From NCBI GenBank assembly GCA_903877125.1, contig CAIRCM010000079.1:1-64000 (forward strand): a stretch of DNA of 64,000 nt. Direction: 5' to 3'. Both the position numbers and the translations under genes were made by a program. The notes below the pieces were generated by a model. The model made no database searches, was not told the origin of the DNA, and saw only the letters and a list, made by a program, of their open reading frames with translations. Source of the DNA: an uncultured Acetobacteraceae bacterium. GTDB taxonomy: Bacteria; Pseudomonadota; Alphaproteobacteria; Acetobacterales; Acetobacteraceae. This document shows, one piece after another, positions 51,587 to 60,880 of this stretch (position 1 is the first letter of the stretch; every line of letters begins with the position of its first letter).

Positions 51587-51753
51587 CGCCCTTCACCTCT
51601 GCCGATACCTATACCGGCCGAAGGTAAACAAACCGTTAACGCACCCGAAAAATCGTCCTCCTTCGTGCCATCGTGCCTTTCAGCAACAATCCGCCCCATA
51701 CCCAGCCGCGAAGCCCGGCCGTTCGGCACCGCCCAAATTCCCCCGGCGATAAG

Positions 51754-52248
51754 TTACTGGCTGTCCCGCGCCATCCGCACCCAGCACACGCCCTTCGTCT
51801 TCTTCACGATTTCATCGACATGGCTGACAAGCCACTGCCGCAATTCGTCCGGCGCGACGATCTCCCCGCCAGCGCCGAGACCCGGATACCCGTTGCCAGG
51901 TTCGCTATAGTCGCAGAACCCATCCTTCGTCAGCGGGCCGAACAAGATCGCGAACTTGTCTGATTTCGCATCCGGGGCGATCTGCGCGACGTAGATGTCC
52001 TTGCCCTCCACCAGCCGGATCAACTGGAACTTCAGAACATCCCGACCGCCCGAGAACGTGTATTCCTTGCCTTTGACGGACAGTCTGAACGGCCCCGCCA
52101 GCGCGGGCAACGGATCATTCGGCTCGATCCGATAGTACATCCCCGCCGCCAGCGGCGTCGAAGCGTTCTCGACCGGCATGAACTTGCCCTTCGACGTCAG
52201 GCAACCGCAAAGCAGAAGCGGCAGCAGGAAAATCCCGAACCGATACAT
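51754..52248 (-). CDS. Hypothetical lipoprotein
   Basis: MYRFGIFLLPLLLCGCLTS signal with lipobox-like cysteines. Confidence 0.75.
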   Translation of the reverse strand: MYRFGIFLLPLLLCGCLTSKGKFMPVENASTPLAAGMYYRIEPNDPLPALAGPFRLSVKGKEYTFSGGRDVLKFQLIRLVEGKDIYVAQIAPDAKSDKFAILFGPLTKDGFCDYSEPGNGYPGLGAGGEIVAPDELRQWLVSHVDEIVKKTKGVCWVRMARDSQ

Positions 52249-52251
52249 CGC

Positions 52252-53235
52252 CTAACTCCCATCCGCCGCGACCAGTTCCGGAAAGAATACATCCTGCCAC
52301 CGTTCCGGCGCCACCGGGATCGCGCCGGTTTCGTGCATGAACTGCCCATACGCAACCATCTTACGCGGCGCGGTGGTCCATTGATTTTCCGCCCGCGAAA
52401 TCATCGCCGCCGCCCGATCAACCGGCATGGATGAATTCTCGGCCTTCAACCAGATCGCAGCCGCCTCGGCGGGGGAGGACCGGATCACCGCCATCGACCG
52501 TTCCAAAGCCGCCAAAAACGCGGCCGCCACCTGTGGATTGGCATCGTGCCAAGCCGACGTCGCCCAGGTCAGATTGAACGTATGCGGACCACCCAGCACA
52601 TCGTAACTGTTCAGCACCACATGCACACCCGGCGCCGATGCCTCCTGGTACATAAAAGGCGCCGAAGTGAAATGCGCTGAGATCGGAGAATGCCCCGACA
52701 GCATCGCCAACATCCCATCGGGATGACTCATCGACACCGTCAGGTGATCGAGCCGCCCCTCCTGCCCAACCCCGAATGCCTGGCGGGCGGCCATTTGCAG
52801 CGTCACCGCCTGCCCCGACACACGCACGGCCGGCAGCGCGATGCGGTCCTGTTCGCTGAAATCGCGGACCGAGTGCACATTCGGGTTGGTCGTCGTCAAC
52901 CACAACGGCATCGCATTCAGCGCCGCCACGCCGCGCACCTTCAGCCCCGTTCGGGTCTTTGCCCAAAGCGTCAGCGCCGGCCCGGTGCCGCCGGCGGCGA
53001 TATCGAGGTTACCCGACAGCAGCGCGTCGTTCATCGCCGCCCCGCTGCTCAACCGCACCCATTCCGCGTGCAGCGCCAACCCGCGCGCCTTGCCTTCCTC
53101 CTCCAGCAAGCCACGCTCGCGCATCACGAACAGGGGCAGATAGCCGATGCCGAACTGCTCCGCGATCCGCACCGTCTGCGCCGCGGCCGGCAGCGACAGC
53201 AACGCGACCAGCAGTCCGATCCATACCCCTCGCAT
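52252..53235 (-). CDS. SsuA/THI5-like ABC substrate-binding protein
   Basis: MRGVWIGLLVALLSLPAAAQTVRIAEQFGIGYLPLFVMRERGLLEEEGKARG. Confidence 0.88.
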   Translation of the reverse strand: MRGVWIGLLVALLSLPAAAQTVRIAEQFGIGYLPLFVMRERGLLEEEGKARGLALHAEWVRLSSGAAMNDALLSGNLDIAAGGTGPALTLWAKTRTGLKVRGVAALNAMPLWLTTTNPNVHSVRDFSEQDRIALPAVRVSGQAVTLQMAARQAFGVGQEGRLDHLTVSMSHPDGMLAMLSGHSPISAHFTSAPFMYQEASAPGVHVVLNSYDVLGGPHTFNLTWATSAWHDANPQVAAAFLAALERSMAVIRSSPAEAAAIWLKAENSSMPVDRAAAMISRAENQWTTAPRKMVAYGQFMHETGAIPVAPERWQDVFFPELVAADGS

Positions 53236-53292
53236 CGATTGTCCTTCCGCTTTATCTTCCCCCGATACCACGACGGTAGAGGGCGGGAACCC

Positions 53293-54477
53293 ATGGCAGA
53301 CAGAACGCTTCGCGGAAAGACCGCGATCGCCGGAATCGGCGAAACCATCTACTATAAGCACGGCCAGTCGCCTGACAGCGAGTTCAAGCTTGCGCTGCAA
53401 GCCATCGTCAAGGCGTGCGAAGACGCTGGCATCTCCCCCCACGAAATCGACGGTTTCGCCTCCTACGGCAACGACCGCTCGGATGGGCCCCGTCTCGCGG
53501 CGGCGCTGGGCGTGAAGGAGCTGAAATTCTCCAACATGTTCTGGGGCGGCGGCGGCGGTGGCGTCTGCGGCGCGGTGGGCAACGCGTCCGCGGCGGTCGC
53601 GACGGGCATGGCCGATTGCGTGGTGGCCTTCCGTTCCCTGGCGCAGGGGCAGTATGCCCGCTACGGCCGCAGCGGCGCGGCGGCGGCGGTGATGGGGGAC
53701 GATGCATTCCTCTTCCCCTACGGCGTCATGTCGCCGGCACAGCGTTTCGCTATGAAAATCACCCGGTTCATGCACGATCACGGGATCAAACAGGAGGCAC
53801 TGCGAGGCATCGCGCTGGCCTGCTATCATCATGCCCAAAACAATCCCAACGCGGTGATGCGCGGCCGCACCCTGGACGAGGAAAAATACGACGCGTCCCG
53901 CTGGATCATCGAACCGTTTCACCACCTGTACGACTGCTGCCAGGAAAACGACGGCGCGGCGGCGGTGATCGTCGTGCCGGCGGACCGGGCGAAGGATTTG
54001 GCCAAGAAGCCTGCCTACGTCATGGCATGCGGCCAGGGCGGAGACCACCGCAGCGCCGCACCGGTCCATAACATGCCGAATTATCCCTCGTCGCACTTCG
54101 GCAAACTCGCACCGCGCGTCTATGCCATGGCGAAAATGGCGCCCACCGATATGGGCATCGTGCAGTGCTACGAAAATTTCACCGGCGGCGTGCTCATGAG
54201 CCTGATCGAGCACGGTCTGGTGGCGCCCGAGGCCGCAAACGAATTCCTGGTGAAGGAAACTCTGATCGTCGAGGGCGGCCGTATGCCCTTGAACACCAGC
54301 GGCGGCAATCTGGCCGAGTGCTACATGCACGGATTGGAACTGGTGATCGAATCGGTACGCCAGATCCGCGGCACCGCGATCAATCAGGTCAAAAACAACG
54401 ACGCGGCCATCGTCATGGGCGGGCCGATGGTCACACCGGTCAGCTCCCTGATCCTGGGTTCGGAGGCAACACTATGA
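53293..54477 (+). CDS. Thiolase / lipid-transfer-like acetyl-CoA acetyltransferase
   Basis: TAIAGIGETIYYKHGQSPDSEFKLALQAIVKACEDAGISPHEIDGFASY; NTSGGNLAECYMHGL. Confidence 0.9.
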   Translation: MADRTLRGKTAIAGIGETIYYKHGQSPDSEFKLALQAIVKACEDAGISPHEIDGFASYGNDRSDGPRLAAALGVKELKFSNMFWGGGGGGVCGAVGNASAAVATGMADCVVAFRSLAQGQYARYGRSGAAAAVMGDDAFLFPYGVMSPAQRFAMKITRFMHDHGIKQEALRGIALACYHHAQNNPNAVMRGRTLDEEKYDASRWIIEPFHHLYDCCQENDGAAAVIVVPADRAKDLAKKPAYVMACGQGGDHRSAAPVHNMPNYPSSHFGKLAPRVYAMAKMAPTDMGIVQCYENFTGGVLMSLIEHGLVAPEAANEFLVKETLIVEGGRMPLNTSGGNLAECYMHGLELVIESVRQIRGTAINQVKNNDAAIVMGGPMVTPVSSLILGSEATL

Positions 54478-54914
54478 GCAATTTCTATCTCCCCGAGGGT
54501 CTGCCCACGCCATCTTCCGGGCCCGACGGTCTCGCCGCCCCGTACTGGGAGGGAACCCGACTCGGCAAACTCCGCATCCAAAAATGCAGGGGGTGCGGGG
54601 CATGGCAATGGGGACCGGAATGGATCTGCCACCGGTGCCACTCCTTCGATCTGGATTGGCAGGACATTCAGGGCAAGGGACGCATCTACAGTTACGAACG
54701 GCCCCACCACCCCGTGCATACCGCCCTGAACGGGCACGGCGCTTACATTGCCGTGCTGGTGGAACTGCCGGCCTACGGCAACATCCGAATGGTCGGCAAT
54801 CTGCTCGGCGATCCGCACCAGGACGTGCCGATCGGTGCCGAAGTCGAAGCGGTTTTCGAGCCGCACGACACCGCGAACCCGCCCTATACCCTGGTGCAAT
54901 GGCGGCGTGTCTGA
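54474..54914 (+). CDS. Zn-ribbon OB-fold (DUF35) acyl-CoA-associated protein
   Basis: IQKCRGCGAWQWGPEWICHRCHSFDLDW; overlaps the thiolase by 4 nt. Confidence 0.92.
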   Translation: MSNFYLPEGLPTPSSGPDGLAAPYWEGTRLGKLRIQKCRGCGAWQWGPEWICHRCHSFDLDWQDIQGKGRIYSYERPHHPVHTALNGHGAYIAVLVELPAYGNIRMVGNLLGDPHQDVPIGAEVEAVFEPHDTANPPYTLVQWRRV

Positions 54915-54943
54915 CGCGGATGGCAGCGGCCGCGGGGCCTGGA

Positions 54944-55008
54944 CCGTGATCGCCAGCGGTCGAACAAAGGCTTATAAAGCGTGATAGGGTCAACTTGACC
55001 CTATCGCC
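54944..55008 (+). repeat. MITE-like palindromic repeat, truncated copy F (first hairpin deleted)
   Basis: CGTGATCGCCAGCGGTCGAACAAAGGCTTATAAAGCGTGATAGGGTCAACTTGACCCTATCGCC. Confidence 0.8.
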
Positions 55009-56059
55009 TTCCAAGGCTTCCACCGGATTCCTGGGTTCGCCGCTGCGTAACCTCGTCTCCGGCGTCGCCTTCATCTGCGTCGTCATGGTTGCCGCCATCG
55101 CGGCCTACCATGCCGCCGGATGGACCGTCGCCGACGCCACCTACATGGTGGTCATGACCGTCTACACGGTCGGATACGGAGAAGTGCATCCGGTCGACAC
55201 GCCGCTGTTGCGCGGCATCACCATCGCCACCATCGTGTTCGGCTGCACCGGTATGATATTCGTCACCGGTGCCCTCGTGCAGTTGATCACCGTCAACCAG
55301 CTTACGCAGATTTTCGGACTCAAACGTATGAATGCGAAGATCGAACGCCTCAAAGACCATACGATCATCTGCGGGTTCGGACGCCTTGGCGTGGTTCTGG
55401 CGCAGGATCTGCAGGCCGCCGGCGCACCGTTTGTCGTGCTGGAGCGCGATACCGCCATCGCCGAAAGCGCGCGGCATATGGGTTATCTGTGCCTGCAAGG
55501 CGATGCAACAGACGAAGAAGCCCTGCACACCGCGGGGATCGACCGGGCCCATACCCTGGCAACGGTTCTGCCCAACGATGCCGCCAACGTGTTCATTACG
55601 CTCAGCGCACGCAGCCTGAACCCCAAACTCGATATCATTTCCAGGGGCGAGCTGCCCAGCACCGAACGGAAGCTGCTGCAAGCCGGTGCCAACCATGTGG
55701 TGTTGCCAACCCATATCGGTGCCGAACGGATCGCCGAGATGATCCTCTATCGCGATACCGCGCGGTTTCTGCGCGGCAGCAAGCAGATGCGTGAGTTCGA
55801 AGCGGTCCTGCATGCCCTGACACTCGAAATCGAGGTGATGCCCGCCTCCCCGGAAAGCCGGGTGATCGGCCAAACGATCGCGGCCGTCGAACGGGAGGCC
55901 GAAGGCGCGTTCTTCATCGTCCAGATCGACCGGCGGAATGGAGAGACGATCACCGGTCCAGGCCCCGACGTACGCATCGAAACCGGGGACGGCCTGGTCA
56001 TCCTCGGCCGCGGCGCGAAGACGCGTTCTTTGAGCTCCCTATTCACCCCGAATTCCTGA
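54995..56059 (+). CDS. Two-TM potassium channel with TrkA-N/RCK domain
   Basis: Selectivity filter TVYTVGYGEV; RCK Rossmann DHTIICGFGRLGVVLAQDL. Putative TTG start lies inside repeat copy F. Confidence 0.9.
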   Translation: MTLSPSKASTGFLGSPLRNLVSGVAFICVVMVAAIAAYHAAGWTVADATYMVVMTVYTVGYGEVHPVDTPLLRGITIATIVFGCTGMIFVTGALVQLITVNQLTQIFGLKRMNAKIERLKDHTIICGFGRLGVVLAQDLQAAGAPFVVLERDTAIAESARHMGYLCLQGDATDEEALHTAGIDRAHTLATVLPNDAANVFITLSARSLNPKLDIISRGELPSTERKLLQAGANHVVLPTHIGAERIAEMILYRDTARFLRGSKQMREFEAVLHALTLEIEVMPASPESRVIGQTIAAVEREAEGAFFIVQIDRRNGETITGPGPDVRIETGDGLVILGRGAKTRSLSSLFTPNS

Positions 56060-56067
56060 GTCTTACC

Positions 56068-56847
56068 TCAATCCTTCGCCGCCTTCGACCGCAGGTGCGC
56101 CAGCGTGGCGCCGATCAACCGCGCCGGCTCATCGGTCTCGTAAGCCCGCGCGAGAGACCGGATACCGGCCTGGATGCCGTCGTTGACCGGCATCGCCTCC
56201 CACTCCCGGATCAGCTCCTTCTGTAAACGGATCGCTCGGGGGCCAGCCGCCACGATCGCATCGGCCCAATGCGCGACGGCGGCATCGAGATCGCCCGCCG
56301 GCACGACCTTTTCCACCAGGCCCCATTGCAACGCCGTGGGTGCGTCGATGTTCTCCGCTGTATAGAGCAGGATTTTGGTCCGTCCCCAGCCGATCAACTG
56401 CGGCAGCAGTGCAGCCTCCACCACCGATGGCAGCCCGACCTTGACCTCCGGCATGCCGAACATCGCATGATCGGCGGCGACCCGCATGTCGCAGGCCGCC
56501 ATCACCTCCAACCCGGCGCCCAGACTCCAGCCATTGACCCGAGCGATGACCGGCACCGGGAGATCGCGCAGGACTTTGCTCATGAGGTGAACCTGGGTGA
56601 TGAAGCCTCGCGCAGTCACCTGATCGAGCGCACCGAGTTCGAAGAGGTTCGCACCACCCATGAAGGCGCGATCGCCCTCCCCCGTCACGACCAGGACCCG
56701 CAAATCGGGATCGTCAGCCAGCGACGCGACGGCGGCGACGAAGGCCTGCATCGTTTCCATACCCAGCCGATTGGCCTTACCGGGATTGTTGATCGAAACG
56801 CAGGCAACACCGCGCGAATCGCGTCGAATCAAAACGGGGTCGGACAT
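56068..56847 (-). CDS. Enoyl-CoA hydratase/isomerase family protein
   Basis: RVLVVTGEGDRAFMGGANLFEL; ARVNGWSLGAGLEVMAACDMRVAADHAMFGMPEVKVGLPS. Confidence 0.94.
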   Translation of the reverse strand: MSDPVLIRRDSRGVACVSINNPGKANRLGMETMQAFVAAVASLADDPDLRVLVVTGEGDRAFMGGANLFELGALDQVTARGFITQVHLMSKVLRDLPVPVIARVNGWSLGAGLEVMAACDMRVAADHAMFGMPEVKVGLPSVVEAALLPQLIGWGRTKILLYTAENIDAPTALQWGLVEKVVPAGDLDAAVAHWADAIVAAGPRAIRLQKELIREWEAMPVNDGIQAGIRSLARAYETDEPARLIGATLAHLRSKAAKD

Positions 56848-56937
56848 TTCATACTCCTGGAGGGCTCGGCGTCTTGCCAGTTTTCGGGTTCTGGCATCAT
56901 ATCGCCGTCATATCGCACCACAAACCAAGGCCGTCGA

Positions 56938-57897
56938 ATGTCGGACGAATCCGAAGTCTTCTATTATGCTGATTCGGCCAACAATCGGCAGGGGCCAATA
57001 CCGGCGAGCGAGATCGCCCGCCTGATCGGGCAGGGCATCGTCCGAGCCGACACGTTGATCTGGTCGGCCAGCCTCGTGGATTGGCGACAAGCCGGGCAGG
57101 TCGCGCAATTCGGGCATCTGTTCGCCCGTTACGCCGCTCCGCCGGTTCCGCCGCCGATTTACCCCCCCAACGTGCCCCAGTCCGGCCCCGAACCAGGCCA
57201 TCGTCCGTCGCTGCACGTCTCCGGATCGCCCCAGTTCGTTGGCATCTCCGGCCAATCGCCGGCCCCCACTGGCTATCTGACCGCCGACTTCACAGTCTGG
57301 GGCCTGTTCTGGCGTTCATTCCTGGCCGGGTTCGGTAGCCTGTTCGTGGTACCCGCCCCCTGGGTCAAGACGGCCTACTACCGATATCTCGGCGTGAGTA
57401 CCATCCTGCCCGATGGCCGCCGCTTCACGTTCTCCGGCCAACCCGGGGACATCTGGCTCGTCTTCGTCGGCATCGCGATCCTCGGCACATACGGACGGTT
57501 CATTCCCGGCATTGGATTTCTGCTAAGCCTCGGAAGTATCGCGTTGACCGTGCTGGTCTTTCGCTGGTTCTGCGCCCACCTGGGAACCGAGGACGGGACC
57601 ACGAAGCTGACCTTCGAGGGTGGCATCTGGGCCTATATCGGCTGGATTTTACTGCTGATCATATCGTTTATCTCGATCATCGGCTGGGCCTGGGTCGGAA
57701 AGGCCATGTTTCGCTGGCTTTGCCGAAACGTGAAGGGGACCCTGGCGTTTGACTTCACCGGCACGGGTGGCGCGATCCTGTGGCGGTCACTGGTGGCGGG
57801 GATGGCCTGCATGTTCATCATTCCGATACCATGGATGATGCGGTGGTTTGCGGCATGGTTTGTGTCGCAAATCCAGGTCTCGCCCGGCCGCGGCTAA
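56938..57897 (+). CDS. GYF-like domain plus DUF898-like membrane protein
   Basis: N-term FYYADSANNRQGPIPASEIARLIGQGIVRADTLIWSASLVDWRQAGQ; C-term LGVSTILPDGRRFTFSGQPGDIWLVF plus TMs. Confidence 0.82.
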   Translation: MSDESEVFYYADSANNRQGPIPASEIARLIGQGIVRADTLIWSASLVDWRQAGQVAQFGHLFARYAAPPVPPPIYPPNVPQSGPEPGHRPSLHVSGSPQFVGISGQSPAPTGYLTADFTVWGLFWRSFLAGFGSLFVVPAPWVKTAYYRYLGVSTILPDGRRFTFSGQPGDIWLVFVGIAILGTYGRFIPGIGFLLSLGSIALTVLVFRWFCAHLGTEDGTTKLTFEGGIWAYIGWILLLIISFISIIGWAWVGKAMFRWLCRNVKGTLAFDFTGTGGAILWRSLVAGMACMFIIPIPWMMRWFAAWFVSQIQVSPGRG

Positions 57898-57920
57898 ATC
57901 CGATATTTTTTTTCGCCGCG

Positions 57921-57936
57921 TTAACGCTTTCTTAAC
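57921..57936 (+). promoter_or_regulatory. CtrA-like box TTAACGCTTTCTTAAC (perfect)
   Basis: Exact TTAA-N7-TTAAC 55 nt upstream of the drmD-like start. Confidence 0.5.
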
Positions 57937-57991
57937 CCGGACGTGATCCCCTGACCGTCGGGGCGCACTTGGCGCTCGATGGCAGGGTCAT

Positions 57992-60880
57992 ATGCGACTG
58001 ACAACCGGAACACGGGTGCTTGCCCGCGGCCTGACGTGGGACGTGCTGGAACGCGAGCCCTTGGGCGAGCAGGAGCGGCTGCGCCTGCGCTGCCTCAGTG
58101 AGGATTTGTCGGGGCTGGAATGGGATTTCCTCCATCCCCAAGACCCCATCACGCCGGCCGTGGACGCGCTGGACCCAAGCCGGCCTGGCCCGCTGGCGGC
58201 ATGGCGCCTGTTTCATCAGGCCGCGCTGCTTGACCAGGTTCCGGGCGCGACCGCGATGGTGGCCGCCCAACCCGGACAAATGCGGATCGAGCCCTATCAA
58301 CTCGTGCCAATGATGCGGGCTTTGGAGATGCCGCGCCCCCGGCTGTTGCTGGCCGACGGCGTCGGGCTGGGCAAAACCGTCGAGGCGGGGTTGATCGCCG
58401 CCGAACTGATCGCCCGCCGCCGGGCGCACCGGATCCTGATCGTCGCGCCATCCGGGCCGTTGCTGCGCCAATGGGAACAGGAGATGCGCCAGCGCTTCGG
58501 CCTGCCATTCACCGTTCTGGCCGACAGCGCCGCGTTGCGCGACGAACGGCGCAAGCTGGACATGGGTGGCAACCCGTTCGCCGCGACAGCCTTCGTGCTG
58601 ACCTCGATCGATTTCGCCAAGCAGGAGACGGTGCTGGAGGAAATCGAACGCACCGGATGGGATCTGGCGATCATCGACGAAGCACACCATTGCGTCAGCG
58701 CCGCGACAACGACCGCGCGCGACGACACCCAGCGTCGCCGACTTGCCGAGGTCGTCGCCCGCCAGTCCGATGGCCTTCTCCTGCTGTCGGCAACCCCGCA
58801 TGACGGGTACGATCCGCACTTCGCCTCGCTGATGGAATTGCTCGACCCGAGCCTGGTGGACGGGCAAGGCGGACTGCTGGGAAACGCCTACCGCCGCCAT
58901 GTCGTGCGCCGTTTGAAATCGCACATCGCCGATCCCACCACCGGTCAGCCGCTGTTTCGGGAACGGCTTGTGGTACCGATCCCGGTCGCGGCGAACGACC
59001 CCGACGTGCGAGCGTTTCACCGGGCACTGTCGGCCTTGGTGGTGCCACGGCTGGACGGGTCGAAAGCGCTCGGCGACGCGTTGGCGTTCGTCAGCCTGCT
59101 CAAACGGTCGGCCTCCACCATCGCCGCCTGCGTCGCGACATTGCGGGTTGTCGCGGACCGCTATGCCGGCCAGGCGGAAACCGACGCGGCTCGGCGTGAG
59201 CGCGCCCGCACCCTGCGGGCATACCGTAAACGGGCGATGCGCTACGGCGTCCTGGACACGCGTACCGAAGCCGACGTCGATCAGCTCGAAACCGAGGAAA
59301 TCGCCGCCGGGCTGCGCGCCTCCGGCGATACCGAGGCTGGTTTGCGTGCACTGATCGCTCTCGGCGAGGCCGCTGAACCCTACGATCCGAAACTGGAAGC
59401 GCTGGTGACGGAAATTCGCGCGATCAGGTCGTCGGAGCCGCGCGCGAATATCCTCGTCTACACCGAATATGGCGACAGCCAGGCCGCCGCGGTGCGCGCC
59501 CTTGACGGCATTGGCGGAGAGATCCTCACGATCGGTGGCCAGGACGACGAGGACGCTCGGGTGCGCGCGGCCGAACGATGCGAAACGGAAGACAACATCG
59601 TCCTGGTAAGCACCGATTCGCTGGCGGAAGGGCTGAACCTGCACCAGCGCTGTCACCACTTGATTCACCTCGATCTGCCCTACAATCCCAACCGTCTGGA
59701 ACAGCGTAACGGCCGCATCGATCGCTACGGCCAGACCGAGACGCCGGAAATCCGCTACCTCTGTCTCGCCGGCACTTTCGAGGAACGACTGCTCCTGCGC
59801 CTGATCGCCAAATACGAAAAGGCGCGGGCGCAACTGACGTTCATGCCGGATACGCTGGGGATCACCGCGGACGAAGACCAATACGATACCGGCCTCACAT
59901 CCGGCCTCGCCGAGGAGCAGGCAACATTGTTCCCCGACGATCCCCCGCGGGTCCGGACACTCGATATCGCGGCGCGGGAAGCGGAAACCGAAGCCTTTCG
60001 CGGCCTGCTGCATGAAATCGATCGTGCATACGAAGGCTTCGACGGCATGGCGGTGCGCCACGGCTGGCATGCCGGCCAGGGACTGAACGCCGATGTCGCA
60101 TCGATGCGGTCGGCCGTGCGGGTGCGCCGGGCAGCACGGCGTCAGGCCTCGGTCGTCGATCTCGGGCAGTTCGTCGCGGCCTCGGGCGAACCAGCCGGTC
60201 CCAGGGGCCGGGCGGACCCCATCGTGCGCAAGGCGATCGGACGGGTTCGCCATGCCTGCGACAATCGTGTCAGCGTCGCCCGCTACCATGAAAACGCGCT
60301 GTTGTTGACCTACAATACGGAAATCCACACCCAGCGCGCCATCGCCTTTCAGGGCCTGTTCGGCGTACTCTTACCGGAACATGGGCCGCTACAGCTCATT
60401 CCGGACCCAGAGGATTGCCTCGCCTTCGCCACGCCGGACCGATCGGTCGACGCAGACAACACCTGGCATCGCCTCCAGCAATGGGCTCAAGCTCGGGAGC
60501 CCGAAGCCACTGCTGCCGCGACGGATTTCATGCGCGAACAGGCGGCGGCCTTCATCGCGCAACACAACGCCGCCCTCGACATTGAAACCGCGCAGCTCGA
60601 ACGCTGGATCGCGAGGCGCGCTCACGCGATCTGCGGGCCACGACAGCACGAGGCAACGGACTTGTTCGGTACCGCCCCAAGCGGCCCGTACTGGCGATCC
60701 GCCGCAAGCCCGCTCGACCGTCTCTCCGCCTTTGCCACCGACATGACCAACCCGGCCACGGACCGGCGTGCCGCTGACGCCGCGGCCACGCTCTATCATC
60801 GCCGCCGGTGCAAGGTCCCGCGACTGTCCGACCCGATTCTGCATGTCGTCGGCATGTTGCTGTTGGTGTCCACACCGTGA
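57992..60880 (+). CDS. drmD: SNF2-family helicase, DISARM DrmD-like
   Basis: LLADGVGLGKTVEAGLIAAEL, IIDEAHHCVSA, LLLSATPHDGYDPHF, NPNRLEQRNGRIDRYGQ; 962 aa; followed at once by an N6-adenine methylase frame. Confidence 0.78.
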   Translation: MRLTTGTRVLARGLTWDVLEREPLGEQERLRLRCLSEDLSGLEWDFLHPQDPITPAVDALDPSRPGPLAAWRLFHQAALLDQVPGATAMVAAQPGQMRIEPYQLVPMMRALEMPRPRLLLADGVGLGKTVEAGLIAAELIARRRAHRILIVAPSGPLLRQWEQEMRQRFGLPFTVLADSAALRDERRKLDMGGNPFAATAFVLTSIDFAKQETVLEEIERTGWDLAIIDEAHHCVSAATTTARDDTQRRRLAEVVARQSDGLLLLSATPHDGYDPHFASLMELLDPSLVDGQGGLLGNAYRRHVVRRLKSHIADPTTGQPLFRERLVVPIPVAANDPDVRAFHRALSALVVPRLDGSKALGDALAFVSLLKRSASTIAACVATLRVVADRYAGQAETDAARRERARTLRAYRKRAMRYGVLDTRTEADVDQLETEEIAAGLRASGDTEAGLRALIALGEAAEPYDPKLEALVTEIRAIRSSEPRANILVYTEYGDSQAAAVRALDGIGGEILTIGGQDDEDARVRAAERCETEDNIVLVSTDSLAEGLNLHQRCHHLIHLDLPYNPNRLEQRNGRIDRYGQTETPEIRYLCLAGTFEERLLLRLIAKYEKARAQLTFMPDTLGITADEDQYDTGLTSGLAEEQATLFPDDPPRVRTLDIAAREAETEAFRGLLHEIDRAYEGFDGMAVRHGWHAGQGLNADVASMRSAVRVRRAARRQASVVDLGQFVAASGEPAGPRGRADPIVRKAIGRVRHACDNRVSVARYHENALLLTYNTEIHTQRAIAFQGLFGVLLPEHGPLQLIPDPEDCLAFATPDRSVDADNTWHRLQQWAQAREPEATAAATDFMREQAAAFIAQHNAALDIETAQLERWIARRAHAICGPRQHEATDLFGTAPSGPYWRSAASPLDRLSAFATDMTNPATDRRAADAAATLYHRRRCKVPRLSDPILHVVGMLLLVSTP

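Noticed and set aside
57932-60328. 798-aa minus-strand ORF
   Set aside because: Antisense shadow of the SNF2 helicase; low-complexity GDRQ composition.
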